DNA of 64,000 nt from Dactylis glomerata (GCA_007115705.1 QXEO01000239.1:248001-312000); one strand, 5' to 3'. Shown: positions 22,801 to 33,022, numbered from the stretch's first letter. A program made the numbers and translations. Notes: a model not told the origin generated them from the sequence alone.

Positions 22801-23314
22801 GGACTCGGGCAGTGCAATAAAGAAGAACTACACACATGTCAAGATAGTTTTGGATGATGCTCTTACCAAGTATGTCCATCAGGGTGGCTCATTCAAGAGT
22901 AAACAGTTGACCAAGCACGGCATGTACACCTTCCTCCATACTACGCCGTTCCCCTGCATCAAGCAGCCCGAGGGAAGTCACAAGGAGGCCTATTACGCCT
23001 TATATCATATGCTGGCGATGGTATGGGACCAGAAAAACTTGACGCTGCCAGAGTCACTCCAACCCTGGGCCCAAAAGTTGGCGATGATCGATGATGACAA
23101 TCTAAGAGGACAGTTCTATCGCATCCAGGAGCAGTTTGCGACAATCATCTTTCAAGATGTCATCAGAAAAGGAGGGATGTTCTACACTGCCGAGTTGAAG
23201 CCGTCAAATGATGAAGTAGATAAGAGGTTGCTTCTGTAGGGCGACGACAGGGCATTCTTGCTGGCAGGAGGTGGCTTCTGCTTTGTTCCTGATATTGGCA
23301 AGCCAAAATATTAA
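19831..23314 (+). pseudogene. Second CACTA-1 gene: DUF8039 and Ulp1-like protein, broken
   Basis: This is the second long gene of a Triticeae CACTA element, an accessory or TNPA-like role by position. After ATG 19831 come an acidic N-terminus, a plant En/Spm-type domain (VNTDISKNPVNNAAITKMS; EVNKSNPTVTEADYDEMK), an Ala/Pro-rich linker, an intron (donor GTAACTAAG at 21386, acceptor CGCAG at about 21474), a DUF8039-like region (MGSIMQPGNKMFHGRQMP), a Lys-rich linker, a second intron (donor about 22661, acceptor GCGCAG at 22742) and an Ulp1-protease-like domain. Breaks are a TAG at 19903-19905, a TAG at 20623-20625, frameshifts near 20735 and 20985, a TAA near 21305, an extra T in the run at 22795-22800 and a TAG at 23237-23239. 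In the Ulp1-like part DSG is present, but the usual catalytic Cys position reads EAYY and the His position reads YC. Confidence 0.8.
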
Positions 23315-23587
23315 TTCACTAGCTAGAGTGATGAACTATGTATCGATGATCTTGTGATGTAAACTTGTAATAATAAGTACACTTTGTTCCTAACTTGCTT
23401 AGCATGACAAGTTTTGTAGACAATCGGTGAACTTAGTTCTGATCGATGATCGTGTCATGTGATGAACTTAGTCATGGTGTAAAGTTCATAAGTACATCAT
23501 AGTTAATTATGTCATTTCATTACTATTGCATATATGTGATGAACTCTTGCTTTCTGTTCTCTAACCTTATTTGTCTTGAAGATAGGG

Positions 23588-23827
23588 ATGCCGTACGTGG
23601 TGTACAGGGGTAGGGTTCCTGGAGTTTACGTCCACTGGGAAGATTGCTTGAAGCAAGTCAACATGTTCAACGGCAACAGCTACAAAGGGTTCAAGACGAT
23701 GGCGGAGGCGGAAGCTAGGTGGAGGAACCACCTGCGAGAGGAGAGGACGACAACCTTCTTCGGCGTCACCACCACCGTGTTTCTCACCGCGGTGATTGCG
23801 GTTGTAGTGTACTTCATCACACCGTAG
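23588..23827 (+). CDS. Small RNase H1 N-domain (viroplasmin-like) protein with C-terminal membrane segment
   Basis: A complete 79-residue ORF. Residues 2-48 match the RNase H1 N-terminal / caulimovirus viroplasmin fold, which binds RNA-DNA hybrid (YVVYRGRVPGVYVHWEDC, then KQV and YKGFKTMAEAEARW). Residues 57-77 form a hydrophobic probable transmembrane helix (FGVTTTVFLTAVIAVVVYFI). The ATG at 23588 is chosen because it directly precedes the domain; a stop lies 12 nt further up the same frame. It lies in CACTA-1, same strand, after the second large gene and before the right subterminal array. Unlike those genes it has no break. Function in the transposon is unknown. Confidence 0.7.
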   Translation: MPYVVYRGRVPGVYVHWEDCLKQVNMFNGNSYKGFKTMAEAEARWRNHLREERTTTFFGVTTTVFLTAVIAVVVYFITP

Positions 23828-24077
23828 GTGACTATCTTATTCATGTAATATGGGATGATGAACTTGCGTACTTGACCGGTGCCGGTGACTTAGAGACATT
23901 CATGTAATATGTGATCGCTTCATTTCGGAAATAATGAGATTCATATTCCATGTCTATTTCATACTATTTATATTGCATTTTCCTGTACACTTTTTGTGAT
24001 TTTGTATTTGTGCATTTTTCTATATAAAAACTGTAATCTGGCAGTATAAATGGCTATATTTCGAAATTTGAAAAAAC

Positions 24078-24400
24078 ATACCCGTAGTGCATTGATAACA
24101 AGGTGCGCTACTGGTAAAGTCTATACCCGTAGCGCATGGTATTTAAGGTGCGCTACGAGTAATATACATACCCATAGCGCACCACGCAGTGCGCTACGGG
24201 TATATATGTTACCCGTAGCGCATGCACCTATTACCTGTAGCGCACCCCCGCATGCGCTACGGGTAACATATATACCCGTAGCGCACTGCGTGGTGCGCTA
24301 TGGGTAATGCATTACCAGTGGCGTGGTAGTGGCAGCGCATGCTAATGGGCTACGGGTAGCAGTGTAGCAATAACAGATACGCTACGGGTAGCTATTTTTG
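24078..24400. repeat. CACTA-1 right subterminal repeat array
   Basis: About a dozen copies of TACCCGTAGCGCA / GCGCTACGGGTA in both orientations lead up to the right terminus. They mirror the array at the left end. Confidence 0.85.
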
Positions 24401-24411
24401 TAGTAGTGGCC

Positions 24412-24576
24412 ACGGACTCCTCCCCATTACTGCTGCCGGAATCCCACCATCTTCTCTGATCTCTTTTGTCACCAGGCTATCTACCTCAAAGAAACGATAG
24501 GATCTGACTCGGGCATGGGGTAAGAAATTTTGGGGATTTTTTGTTTTGAGGGCTAGTTCTCTCACTCTCTCTCTCC
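24412..24576 (-). pseudogene. DUF4283 gene relic, short middle part
   Basis: The 165 bases between the two CACTA elements. Removing CACTA-1 and one GCC joins them to 3604; removing CACTA-2 and one TCC joins them to 26673. An open minus-strand stretch (VTKEIREDGGIPAAVMGRS) runs through it. Assigned to the relic by continuity only. Confidence 0.5.
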
Positions 24577-24996
24577 CACTAGTGGAAAAACGGGCTTCCA
24601 TTCGTCCCATTTGTCCCGAACCAAATTTGATCCGCGGCTAAAGGGTCCATCAGTCCCGGTTCATTTGAAAATGTGGGCCAGGGGGCATTAGTCCCGGTTC
24701 AAAAGGGACCTTCAGTCCCGGTTTCATCTAACAGCCGGGACTAATGCCCCATGGGCCTTTAGTCCCGGCTCGTGGCACAAACCGGGACTAAAGGTCATCC
24801 TTTAGTCCCGGTTCGTTCTACGAGCCGGGACCAATGACCCGTTTAAACGAACCGCCCACTTCGCGCCAGTTATCGATCGACGACGCTTCGGATATCGATC
24901 GACATTACGAGCGATGATCGGGAACCGGCGCCGGCGACCTTGAAACTCGCCTGCATTCACATCAACGCCGGTGTGCTCCTCATCTTCCCTCTTTCA

Positions 24997-25006
24997 CTAT
25001 ATAAAG
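24997..25006 (+). promoter_or_regulatory. TATA box of exonuclease gene
   Basis: CTATATAAAG about 120 bp upstream of the ATG at 25127, with a pyrimidine-rich leader between. Confidence 0.6.
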
Positions 25007-25126
25007 CACTCATATTTGATCATCTTCTTCCCCCAAAACATCTCCCTAGCCTCTTCTTCCCCAAAACCTCTCCCACACATCACCACATACCGCCGGCGCC
25101 CGCGAGCTCTCTCTCCCTCGACGACA

Positions 25127-25849
25127 ATGGAGGAGCAACTTTGGCCCCGGTCTCGGATCTACTACGTGGTCATCGAAGAGATGAACTTCACCATCACAGA
25201 GACTCTCTGTGCTTCGAGGGTGGAGAAGTGGATCCGCTTGGTCAAGCGCCGGTTCCTCGACGACGCACCGGTCAAGTGCGTGGGCTTGGACTGTGAGTTC
25301 ACCACTCACGCGCGCCCTCAATGTGTCGCCGTCCTTCAACTCTCGGTGGCATCCGAGATATTGGTCTTTCAAATTTGCAAGGCCAATGGCGTGCCGCAAC
25401 TACTCAAGGACTTTTTGAAGGACACCACCATCAAGTTTTGTGGTGCGGCTATCAACAACGATCTGTGCATGCTAAGGCCATACGGAATTGTTATTCCATC
25501 CGCGTATGATCTTCAACAGGTTGTCCCAAACCCCACTAGCAAGCTAACGCCGAGTCTCTATGATTTGGCCAATGCTACTATTGGGACACATCTTGAGAAG
25601 AAGAAGAGGGACAACAAGAAGAAGAAGGACAAGAAGAACAAGGAGAAGAAGTACAAGAAGAAGGGAGAAGAAGAAGAAGAAGAAGATGAAGAAGATGAAC
25701 TAATTTTTGGTTGGGAAAAAGTTCCATTGAGCTTCAACCAACTATTGTATGCCGCTTTAGACGCTCGCCTAGGCTTTGAGATTGCTAGGAGATTCTGGAA
25801 GCTAAAGGGCTACAATAGCCATGTTGATCGTCTTAACCTTAATAATTAG
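25127..25849 (+). CDS. DEDDy 3'-5' exonuclease (WRN/RNase D-like), carried by CACTA-2
   Basis: A complete intronless 240-residue ORF of the DnaQ-like 3'-5' exonuclease fold, which trims 3' ends of DNA or RNA using two metal ions. Exo I is GLDCEF (D55, E57), Exo II is INNDLCML (D112), and Exo III is YAALDARLG (Y208, D212). All catalytic residues of the DEDDy type are present. Between Exo II and Exo III there is a 35-residue insert of Lys then Glu/Asp (about 158-191), encoded by a purine-rich tract (25605-25710). ATG 25127 is chosen because the TATA box and leader lie just upstream and the frame upstream is leader-like. It is much shorter than RecQ-fused WRN and resembles stand-alone plant WRN-exonuclease-like proteins. 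Whether it serves the host or the transposon is not shown. Confidence 0.85.
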   Translation: MEEQLWPRSRIYYVVIEEMNFTITETLCASRVEKWIRLVKRRFLDDAPVKCVGLDCEFTTHARPQCVAVLQLSVASEILVFQICKANGVPQLLKDFLKDTTIKFCGAAINNDLCMLRPYGIVIPSAYDLQQVVPNPTSKLTPSLYDLANATIGTHLEKKKRDNKKKKDKKNKEKKYKKKGEEEEEEDEEDELIFGWEKVPLSFNQLLYAALDARLGFEIARRFWKLKGYNSHVDRLNLNN

Positions 25850-26672
25850 GTGGATGATTATGTATGGAAAAATGTTGGATGATGAGCTTGCTTGGAAAAT
25901 GTACTCCCTTCGAGCCATGTCGATGAGTATATGTTTGGAAAAATGTACTCCCTTTGTTTCGGTTAACAAAGTCTACTAATTTTCGAATTTGTGATTTTTC
26001 AAGTATTTTGGCTTTTTTGAATATTTTAATCATCTAAAAATTAATAATTAAATTATACATAAAGATTATTTGAAATTCATTGGTGCTTATTATTCTTAAT
26101 CATTGTTTCTTATTTTGTGAATTTATTTGGAATTTAAAAAAGTAATATTATATATTACCAAAGTGTATAGGTTAATAGAATTGGTACCATACCATTATCA
26201 AGAAGTCGCGAGCGTAATCTTGAAAGCTAGTAGGGAAGGAATGGAGAAGTTAAGCGTGCTAAGGGTGGAGCAGTGTGAGGATGGGTGACCGACCGGGAAG
26301 TGAGGACCACAAGTACTCGTAATTTGATATGAGATATGAAGTGAGAGCCATAAGTATCTAATTTGATATGAGAATAGAGATGATTAGATAATAGAGAAAT
26401 AAAGAAAAATAGAAAAATAAAGAAAATACAGAAATTCTGAAACAGAAAATACAATTTTATTCCGAATGGACCTATAGTCCCGGTCCGTGTTATGAACCGG
26501 GACCAAAGGTCCTCAAGCCGCAGCACATGCCCCGGGCCACGTGGAGGACCATTGGTCCCGGTTCCTAAGCAACCGGGACTAAAGGCTTCGCGCTTTGTTA
26601 GTCCCGGTTGCGACAGCCGGGATTAATGGGCTTTACAAACCGGGATCGAAGGACTTTTTTCCACTAGTGTCC

Positions 26673-26860
26673 ATTCCGTTGGCAGGAAAGGAGTATACGG
26701 GTTGTTGGGGTTGGAATTGATCTCTAGGCTACTCTCACTCAGATCAATCGGAGAAAACCATGGGGCAGTCTCCCTTTCACTCTCGCCGGCGCAATCGCCT
26801 TCCGCGGGGACGGACAAGCGAACCGTCATCTCTCTCTGACCGACACCAGGATGACATATA
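26673..26860 (-). pseudogene. DUF4283 gene relic, 5' end
   Basis: The minus strand from an ATG at 26829 encodes MTVRLSVPAEGDCAGE then PWFSPIDLSESSLEINSNP, running into the CACTA-2 insertion site. With the pieces at 24412-24576 and 2212-3604 it is the upstream end of the same gene. The assignment rests on continuity after removing both CACTA elements. Confidence 0.5.
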
Positions 26861-27187
26861 GGATTTTGGGTTTAGAGGTTAAATAAATGTAGTTTGGAGA
26901 TTTGAGTAATCTGAGTCAGAGTTGATAGATAGTGTACCATCCATATGCATGCAACAGATAATATAGCAAAACTGACTTGAATTTCACAACCATATAAAAC
27001 TAGGACCATGCATGTATAGTATGCTTATAGTAGTAGTAGCTAACAAGAAAATAGTTGCAACCTTATTAAAGCCTATATGCCCCTCAATGTGGGCGGAGGT
27101 GGCGGGCAGCGACATGAGTTGAACCCGGCGGCCCTGCATCATCCAAAATTGCCGGACTAAATATGTTGCTGGCACCTGACTCGTATA
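26861..27187. other. Spacer downstream of MADS gene, no feature seen
   Basis: AT-rich sequence between the DUF4283 relic and the MADS-box stop codon. It probably includes the MADS 3' UTR. Confidence 0.5.
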
Positions 27188-28294
27188 CTAGTCTAACTGA
27201 GGATAACGAAAGACTTTGGTGGAACTGCCTGTCACTGGAGCCGGACACTGAGGCGATGCAGCTTCCTGGCTATGGCTGGTACTGGAGCCCGCATGGCCGT
27301 GCTGGAAATAATCCTGAGCCGGACACCAATACCCAGTGTAGCTTTCTGGACTTGTGAAGTTGCCGCCAATGCCCATGTCGTACCCATGTGGTGCTGCGTT
27401 GATGTAGTCCCCGCCGTTGCCGGAGAAGATGGCAGGTTGGTCAGGCGCCGGAGTGCCGTGGATGAAGTGGCCGCCGACGCTCATGCCTAGGGACGGGTAG
27501 TAGTACTCAGCTGGCAAGACTCCATTGCACGACTCGTCGTAGCACATGGTCAGATCGGGATAGCCGTAACCATAATTGCCGTAGCCAGGCTCCTGCATCT
27601 GACCATAGCTGTGAACATCGCCCAAGTAGTTTTCACCGGTCTGTTGGAAACCGTAAGCCGGTTGCATCGTCTCTGCATTGTGCCTCTGCTGGAAGCCATT
27701 GTCCCACGAGGATTCCTCCAGCCCAGGGCACGGGACCGTCTGCAGCTGGAAGCCGGCGTCCATGTCCCCGGCGTTGCTCCCGATGCAGGGGAGCCCACCA
27801 TGACCGAGCTGAGGCTCCATCACGACGGCGTCCGCCGCAATCTGCTGGAGCTTGCCGTCTGCTGGCAAACCCAGGGCCACTAGCCTCTTCCTCGTGGCGC
27901 TCACCGACGCCTCGAGCAGCTCCTGCACCTTTGCCGGCGACATGTCGCCGAGCGCCGCGCCCACGCCCGAGAGCAAGGCGGGGCCCTGCTGCTGCACCCT
28001 AGCGAGCTTGGCGCTCACCTTGCACAGCTCCGACTCCAGGTGATTCCGCAGCGTGTGCTGCGCGCGGATCTTCGGAGGGACGGCGCGGTACGTGTCCAGA
28101 ACGCCCTCCTTCGACTGCCAGTTGAACGGCTTGACGCCGGAAGCACCCCCATCGCAGACGAGCGCGACCCGCACCCCGCACATCGTGGCGAGCTCGTCGG
28201 CCTTCTTCTTGATCCCCTTGGCCCTCCTCCTGTACGCCGCGGCGCGCGCCTGCCTGTCTTCGACGAACGTGATCGGGATCTTGCGCCGAGGCAT
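27188..28294 (-). CDS. Type I (Mgamma-like) MADS-box transcription factor
   Basis: A 368-residue intronless ORF. The MADS DNA-binding domain occupies residues 1-50 (MPRRKIPITFVEDRQARAAA; KGIKKKADELATMCGVRVAL). A region follows that is typical of grass Mgamma proteins (LDTYRAVPPKIRAQHTLRNH, then a helical stretch ELCKVSAKLARVQQQ). The C-terminal half is rich in Gly, Tyr, Pro and Gln and probably disordered. Type I MADS genes lack introns and act mostly in the female gametophyte and endosperm; that role is inferred from the family. The frame is open 37 codons further upstream, but the TATA box lies inside that extension, so the ATG at 28294 is chosen. It is the only clearly intact, non-transposon gene in the window. 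Confidence 0.9.
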   Translation of the reverse strand: MPRRKIPITFVEDRQARAAAYRRRAKGIKKKADELATMCGVRVALVCDGGASGVKPFNWQSKEGVLDTYRAVPPKIRAQHTLRNHLESELCKVSAKLARVQQQGPALLSGVGAALGDMSPAKVQELLEASVSATRKRLVALGLPADGKLQQIAADAVVMEPQLGHGGLPCIGSNAGDMDAGFQLQTVPCPGLEESSWDNGFQQRHNAETMQPAYGFQQTGENYLGDVHSYGQMQEPGYGNYGYGYPDLTMCYDESCNGVLPAEYYYPSLGMSVGGHFIHGTPAPDQPAIFSGNGGDYINAAPHGYDMGIGGNFTSPESYTGYWCPAQDYFQHGHAGSSTSHSQEAASPQCPAPVTGSSTKVFRYPQLD

Positions 28295-28360
28295 GGTGGC
28301 GGCGCGTCTTCGATGAACCCTTGATTTGGCTCTGTGCTTCTCCGGCCTTCCGGCGCTGCG

Positions 28361-28370
28361 GTATATATAG
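28361..28370 (-). promoter_or_regulatory. TATA box of MADS gene
   Basis: Minus-strand CTATATATAC about 70 bases upstream of the ATG at 28294, a usual spacing for a plant TATA box with a short leader. Confidence 0.75.
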
Positions 28371-29230
28371 AAACGGAAGAAGATTCTCCGTGCGGACGCG
28401 GGCATGTAGTAGGGCCTTTCCTATTACTACGTAATCCGCCATTAGCGTAACATAATTTCCAGTTAATGAAATGATGATGCTGCTAGCTGAGTAGGTAATT
28501 ACTGTCTAGGGCGTGGGATTAAAACTAATAACCGTGATTAACCTACTAGGTATCCCGTAAATAGTAAACCTAGTCGATCCCTCAAGGTGAATCCGGTCTC
28601 TTTACTTCGTATTGGGCCTTGGATTGATTTACTTCCTTTTTTAACTGCGTCGGACGAGCTTCCGTGAGCCTTTTTTTTTTCGGAAACAATATACACACGA
28701 AGCTTCCTGTACGATGCTCGAGCAAGCGGCAAAGTAGCTAGGTGGTACTGCGTCGTAGGCCTGCCCAGCTGCGTCCGACGGCTGCGATACCGTGTCGTAC
28801 GCGACTCGTACAAAAAGCATCGTACATGTAGCAGGGTTGCTTTATTTTTTACATGGACAGGTCGAGAAGGGTCTGGATGCCATTAGACTATATTAGCGAA
28901 GATTAGACTAAAATATGTCTAGATACATCTATATTAGCGAAGATTATTATGGATCAGAGAGAGTAGTAATATTATGCATATGATATTAGTTTATGATACC
29001 ACATCCACAATGCATAGTATTATATTTAATATTTTGTAGAATCTCAATATAAATTTGTGAACATGATGCATTAGCCATTAAATTTCCTAGTTCTTAGGGT
29101 CATGATACGGTATCATATTATGATACCACTCTCACATCTATCATCATTAATTATGGTGTCACATTAGATTTTTGCCTACGTAGCATGCATAATACTGGTT
29201 ATGATACTCTCATTGTGGCTAGCCTTAGTT
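28371..29230. other. Upstream region of MADS gene, with a possible degenerate MITE
   Basis: No gene was seen. From about 28960 to 29225 there is AT-rich sequence with partly repeated phrases (TTATGATACCAC, TTATGATACTCTC, GGTATCATATTATGATACC). This resembles a decayed MITE, but clean terminal repeats or a target duplication could not be defined. Confidence 0.3.
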
Positions 29231-31239
29231 ACTAGATCTAGCGCGCTTTGTTGTGTCACTTTAATGATTATTATCTATTTATAGAGAGAATTGCTAGACA
29301 CTAATTTGATTGGATTAGAAGAAATTATACTTATATCGATAATATTAAATGAACAGCTTTCATATTTAGAACTGAATTGTTAGAATTGAATGGTGATCGA
29401 GATAACTGAGAGCTATCCTTATTTAGAATTGAATGGTGATCGAGATAACCTTCTCTTCTAGTCCCTATATTTGGAGCTTGATGGAGATATATTGTTCATT
29501 GTTATCCATCGCTACCATGTTCCAATATCTATGTTAGAAAATCATGGGAGAAAAATGACATGCTTTAAAGAAGCATATTCACTTTATGATTTTTGAAATG
29601 AACCATACATGATCAGCCGCCAAGTTGCAAGTGAAACTTTGAACCTGCAAGTTGCAAGTTCCTGGTAATCTCAGTGCATTTAAAATCTATGCAATAGAAC
29701 TGTCCAAAATGTATGCCAAAACAGCAGGAAACATGAGTTAATGTACCTAAAGTAGAAAGGAAAACTAACTATAGTAATAAGGTAGTAAACAATATATTCT
29801 GCTAGTATAAGGAAACCCAAGTTTCACTTTCAAGATTTCCTGCAAGTAAACAATACTAATGTAAGTATTTGTAAGAAGTTAATGTAAAACCAATACGTTA
29901 TAAGAAAATCTAAGACTGCATAATACAAAGAAAACCCTTGTCTTTTATTGGCTCTAGAATTTCTTCAGAAAAAAGATTCAGAAAAGTTCATGGTCAGAAG
30001 AGAATAAGGAGAATCAACAAAGAGCATACTTTCTCCTTCTATTGCATTAGCCACTAACCCTAGTTTATTGCCTCCCCAAGTACATCAACATTGCTAAAAA
30101 AATGTCATGAACTTGCTTTGTCTTGTTCATATATTGAATCCATTTCTGGCAACACTGTACCATTTATGTACTACACTTACTATCAACATCTATAATAGGG
30201 ACCCTTAATTTATCTATACACATAAGCAAACATTTGAGTCGTCAGTTGGCCAATGGCAGGAGACCAAAAGAAACTGAGCATAAACCAAGGAAAAGCAGCC
30301 CCGGTGATAGCTATTTTATGTATGCATTAGGTAAGAATCAGGATACAGATAAGTCTAAAAAATGGCCTTTTCAAAGATTATATTCAAAGTTTTTGAAAAC
30401 AGGTTAAAACATATAAGAGTATACCATGATGGGTATGTATGATGTTGTCCATTAAGTGAATAAAAATATATATTTTAATTATCTCTTTATTTATCCAAGA
30501 AAAAATGATAAATTGCTTTTCTACTGTGCTAAGAGACCAATTACAGTGATCTCAAGCACAGAAATAAGATATAATATATTGCTAGGAATTTATAGGTTAA
30601 CACCAAGGGTAGATGTAAACATGATGACATTCTTCTATGAGATCAGCTAACAATGTACCTTGTAACGACACGAAGTAGTTTTCCAATCTAAATAGAAGTG
30701 GTTCTTGATGCAAGAATGGGCAATCATACCAAACAACAGAACACAACCAACAAATCTTCATACACCAATTTTGGTTCCCTATATTCCATTGATCAATTGA
30801 CAAGTAATTCTTTGCGTTGGCAAAAATGTCACTGTGTCCGATATTTGAAGATGTTTAACTATAGGAATGTAGGCATAATCTATCTCATAGGTATACATTT
30901 ATGCAAACAAACCACTCCATAGGCAAGTATTTACACCCTCCTGAAATAATGTAAAGAAAACTAAATGGTGAGTGCTCATACAAAATTAAACCCGATTACA
31001 ATATACTGTAAAACAAAAGCAAACAACGGACCAACTCCTGAAAGCACATACAAAAAGTTCTTGACAAAACTAATTTTCTAATTAAACACCAACAACATTC
31101 TCATAATCCTTATAAAAGGAATCACAGTGACTGAAGAGGGGCCAAACAATACTTGAGCTCTCCAAGTACTTCTTGTATAGAGAAGAGGAATATAAGATAC
31201 ATTGTATAGAGAAGAGGAATATAAGAAAGATAGGTGATA
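29231..31239. other. AT-rich intergenic, no gene seen
   Basis: About 2 kb of AT-rich sequence in which I see no extended ORF, RNA gene or clear repeat structure. Confidence 0.55.
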
Positions 31240-31509
31240 CTCTCTCTCCATTCCTTGATATAAGGTGTATAGTTTTCTTGCACGAATATTAACGCATAGG
31301 CTATAAAGGCAAATTTCATTGGTTTTAGATGTTAATGCCAGTAGATAATCGATATGAGAGTAGAGAAAAAATAGGGAAATCTTGGCATCATGTCTCTCCT
31401 AATCAGATTGACTCCTAAATTAGGTAAAACATCCCACAATCTCTTTATACACCTTATATTCTAAAAAAATCAAAGAAAACTATACACCTTATATTAAGGA
31501 GCGAGGCAG
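31240..31509. mobile_element. Stowaway-like MITE (270 bp)
   Basis: Inverted termini, the inner part matching as CCTT-ATATAAGGTGTATAG, are flanked by TA at 31238-31239 and 31510-31511. The ends resemble the CTCCCTCCGT type of Stowaway terminus. No coding content. Confidence 0.8.
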
Positions 31510-32215
31510 TATACTGTAACTTCTTATAACAAATTTCATACATATGAACACCTGTGCATGAAGCCTCAAATAACAAATAATTGGCATTTTTTAGCTACAT
31601 GTCCTGAAGCCTAAGGTTTTATGCACGCCATAACAGATTCATAAACATGGTACTGCATATATTTATTGTGTCACAACGACTCTAAAACAGGGTGTACAGG
31701 AGAACCACTACAATTATAAACAACTAAAAATCATCTCTAGCATATATTATTTAGCTCTAAGAAACCAAATATTCATCATGCTTCCTTAAAACTAAACTAA
31801 CTCGAGCCTTATATTCACCAAAAATAGTTGTATAGAAAGAGATGAAACCATGTTATGAATAAAATGCAGCAAAATTTGCCACTGATAAATGATACAAAAG
31901 ACAGCAAATTTGCCAAAGTAAAGATACAATTTCTGTTTTAACATCTGAATATATGTTACATTTAATCTGCAGGGTGTACTATTGATACTTTGGTAGCTAC
32001 ATGCTTATGTAGAATATGTCAGGCTTAGCTATGAGCAAAGGTTTCCCCACTTTGAGGTAAATAAGGAAGTGAGAATAGAGAATTTCAATATGTTTATTCA
32101 TTCATCCCTATCAATTAAAATAATTATCTTATTGTCTAAATGTTAGCTGAAGAACAAATCCACTTTGTTACAACTTTAAAGCAAAAAGCTAATTTGAAGC
32201 AGTAACTACTAACTA
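31510..32215. other. AT-rich intergenic, no gene seen
   Basis: Nothing identifiable between the two Stowaway MITEs. Confidence 0.5.
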
Positions 32216-32309
32216 GTCCCTCCAATCGGAAATAAGTGTCCATAATTTTATACTAACTTAGTATAAAATTTATAATAAGTCATTGACACTTATTTCTGAT
32301 CGGAGGGAG
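32216..32309. mobile_element. Short Stowaway MITE (94 bp)
   Basis: GTCCCTCCAATCGGAAATAA at the left is mirrored by TTATTTCTGATCGGAGGGAG at the right, with TA on both sides (32214-32215, 32310-32311). The interior is also largely self-complementary, giving one hairpin. Confidence 0.88.
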
Positions 32310-33019
32310 TACATCATTTAGATGATTTGCGACATCCTTGGGCACCTTTGTCCTCCTTGCAAACACTAACCTCATAATCTTCAAGGGAGTGTAAAACTGT
32401 AGCGATAAGAACCATGCTTGGAGATCGTGACACTTATTTCTATGATTCCTATGTTGTTATTGTTTGGAAAGAAAGGACATCACATTGTTAAATTTTTTTG
32501 TTGCAAAAAGTCAGTTCCATTAATCCAGATTCGTGCACACAAAAAATTAAGAATAAATTACAGAGGCCAACATATGAACCTCGAATTCATCGACCAAACA
32601 AATAAGACATTTGATGTGATAGAAAAAGTACCGGGATCCTTGCACCATGATGCATGAGAAGATCTTAGATGTCCATGTAGCTGTAACACTTGGCATTGGC
32701 TACAACCAATACATGATCATAGAAATCAATGAGACGACCAATCATTTGACGACATGGCCAAATTGAAGGAAAAACTTTATTACTGCCCATGATGCCCTCG
32801 ACCAACGGTTGTACGTGTCAATGCGGGCCAGCCAGCCAATCACTGCATGGACAACGTCAAGGTGGCCCTTGCAGGTGGCAATGTACAATGCCGCACGGCG
32901 AGCATGATTGCCGCCCAAAAAGGAACTGTCCCATGTCTAGGCCTATGTGTGGGAGGACTCTAGTGACAGTAGCCGCAGGAGAAGGGAAGACTACCGGAGC
33001 CAAAGCTCCCCTACAAAAC
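32310..33019. other. Intergenic, no gene supported
   Basis: Short ORFs are present but none shows a recognisable domain. Around 32780-33010 composition rises in GC, possibly an old coding scrap. Confidence 0.4.
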
Positions 33020-33022
33020 TAA

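Larger units (their letters stand above)
3605..24408. mobile_element. CACTA-1: autonomous-type CACTA (En/Spm) transposon, decayed
   Basis: The ends are CACTACTAGGAAAACAGCTA on the left and, reverse-complemented, CACTACTACAAAAATAGCTA on the right. The element is flanked by the 3-bp duplication GCC (3602-3604 and 24409-24411). Subterminal arrays of CCGTAGCGCA / TGCGCTACGGG in both orientations lie at each end. Inside are a TNP2 transposase gene, a second DUF8039/Ulp1-like gene and a small RNase H1 N-domain ORF, all on the plus strand. A TAT Gypsy element of 8.8 kb is nested inside; without it the transposon is about 12 kb. Stops and frameshifts in both large genes imply it can no longer supply its own transposase. 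It lies in the DUF4283-type relic. Confidence 0.93.
24577..26669. mobile_element. CACTA-2: non-autonomous CACTA carrying an exonuclease gene
   Basis: Termini are CACTAGTGGAAAAA and TTTTTTCCACTAGTG, flanked by the 3-bp duplication TCC (24574-24576 and 26670-26672). Subterminal repeats of TAGTCCCGGTTC / GAACCGGGACTAA lie at about 24655-24835 and 26472-26645. The interior holds one gene, a DEDDy exonuclease, and no transposase. Total length is 2093 bp. Confidence 0.93.

Noticed and set aside
28295..28405. 37-codon N-terminal extension of the MADS protein
   Set aside because: The TATA box lies inside it, and the MADS domain starts at the ATG 28294, as in the family.
28538..28813. 91-codon minus-strand ORF upstream of the MADS gene
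   Set aside because: No domain, and it lies in the promoter-side region; probably chance.
29231..31239. Hidden gene in the long AT-rich stretch
   Set aside because: No frame exceeds about 70 codons and no RNA-gene signals were seen.
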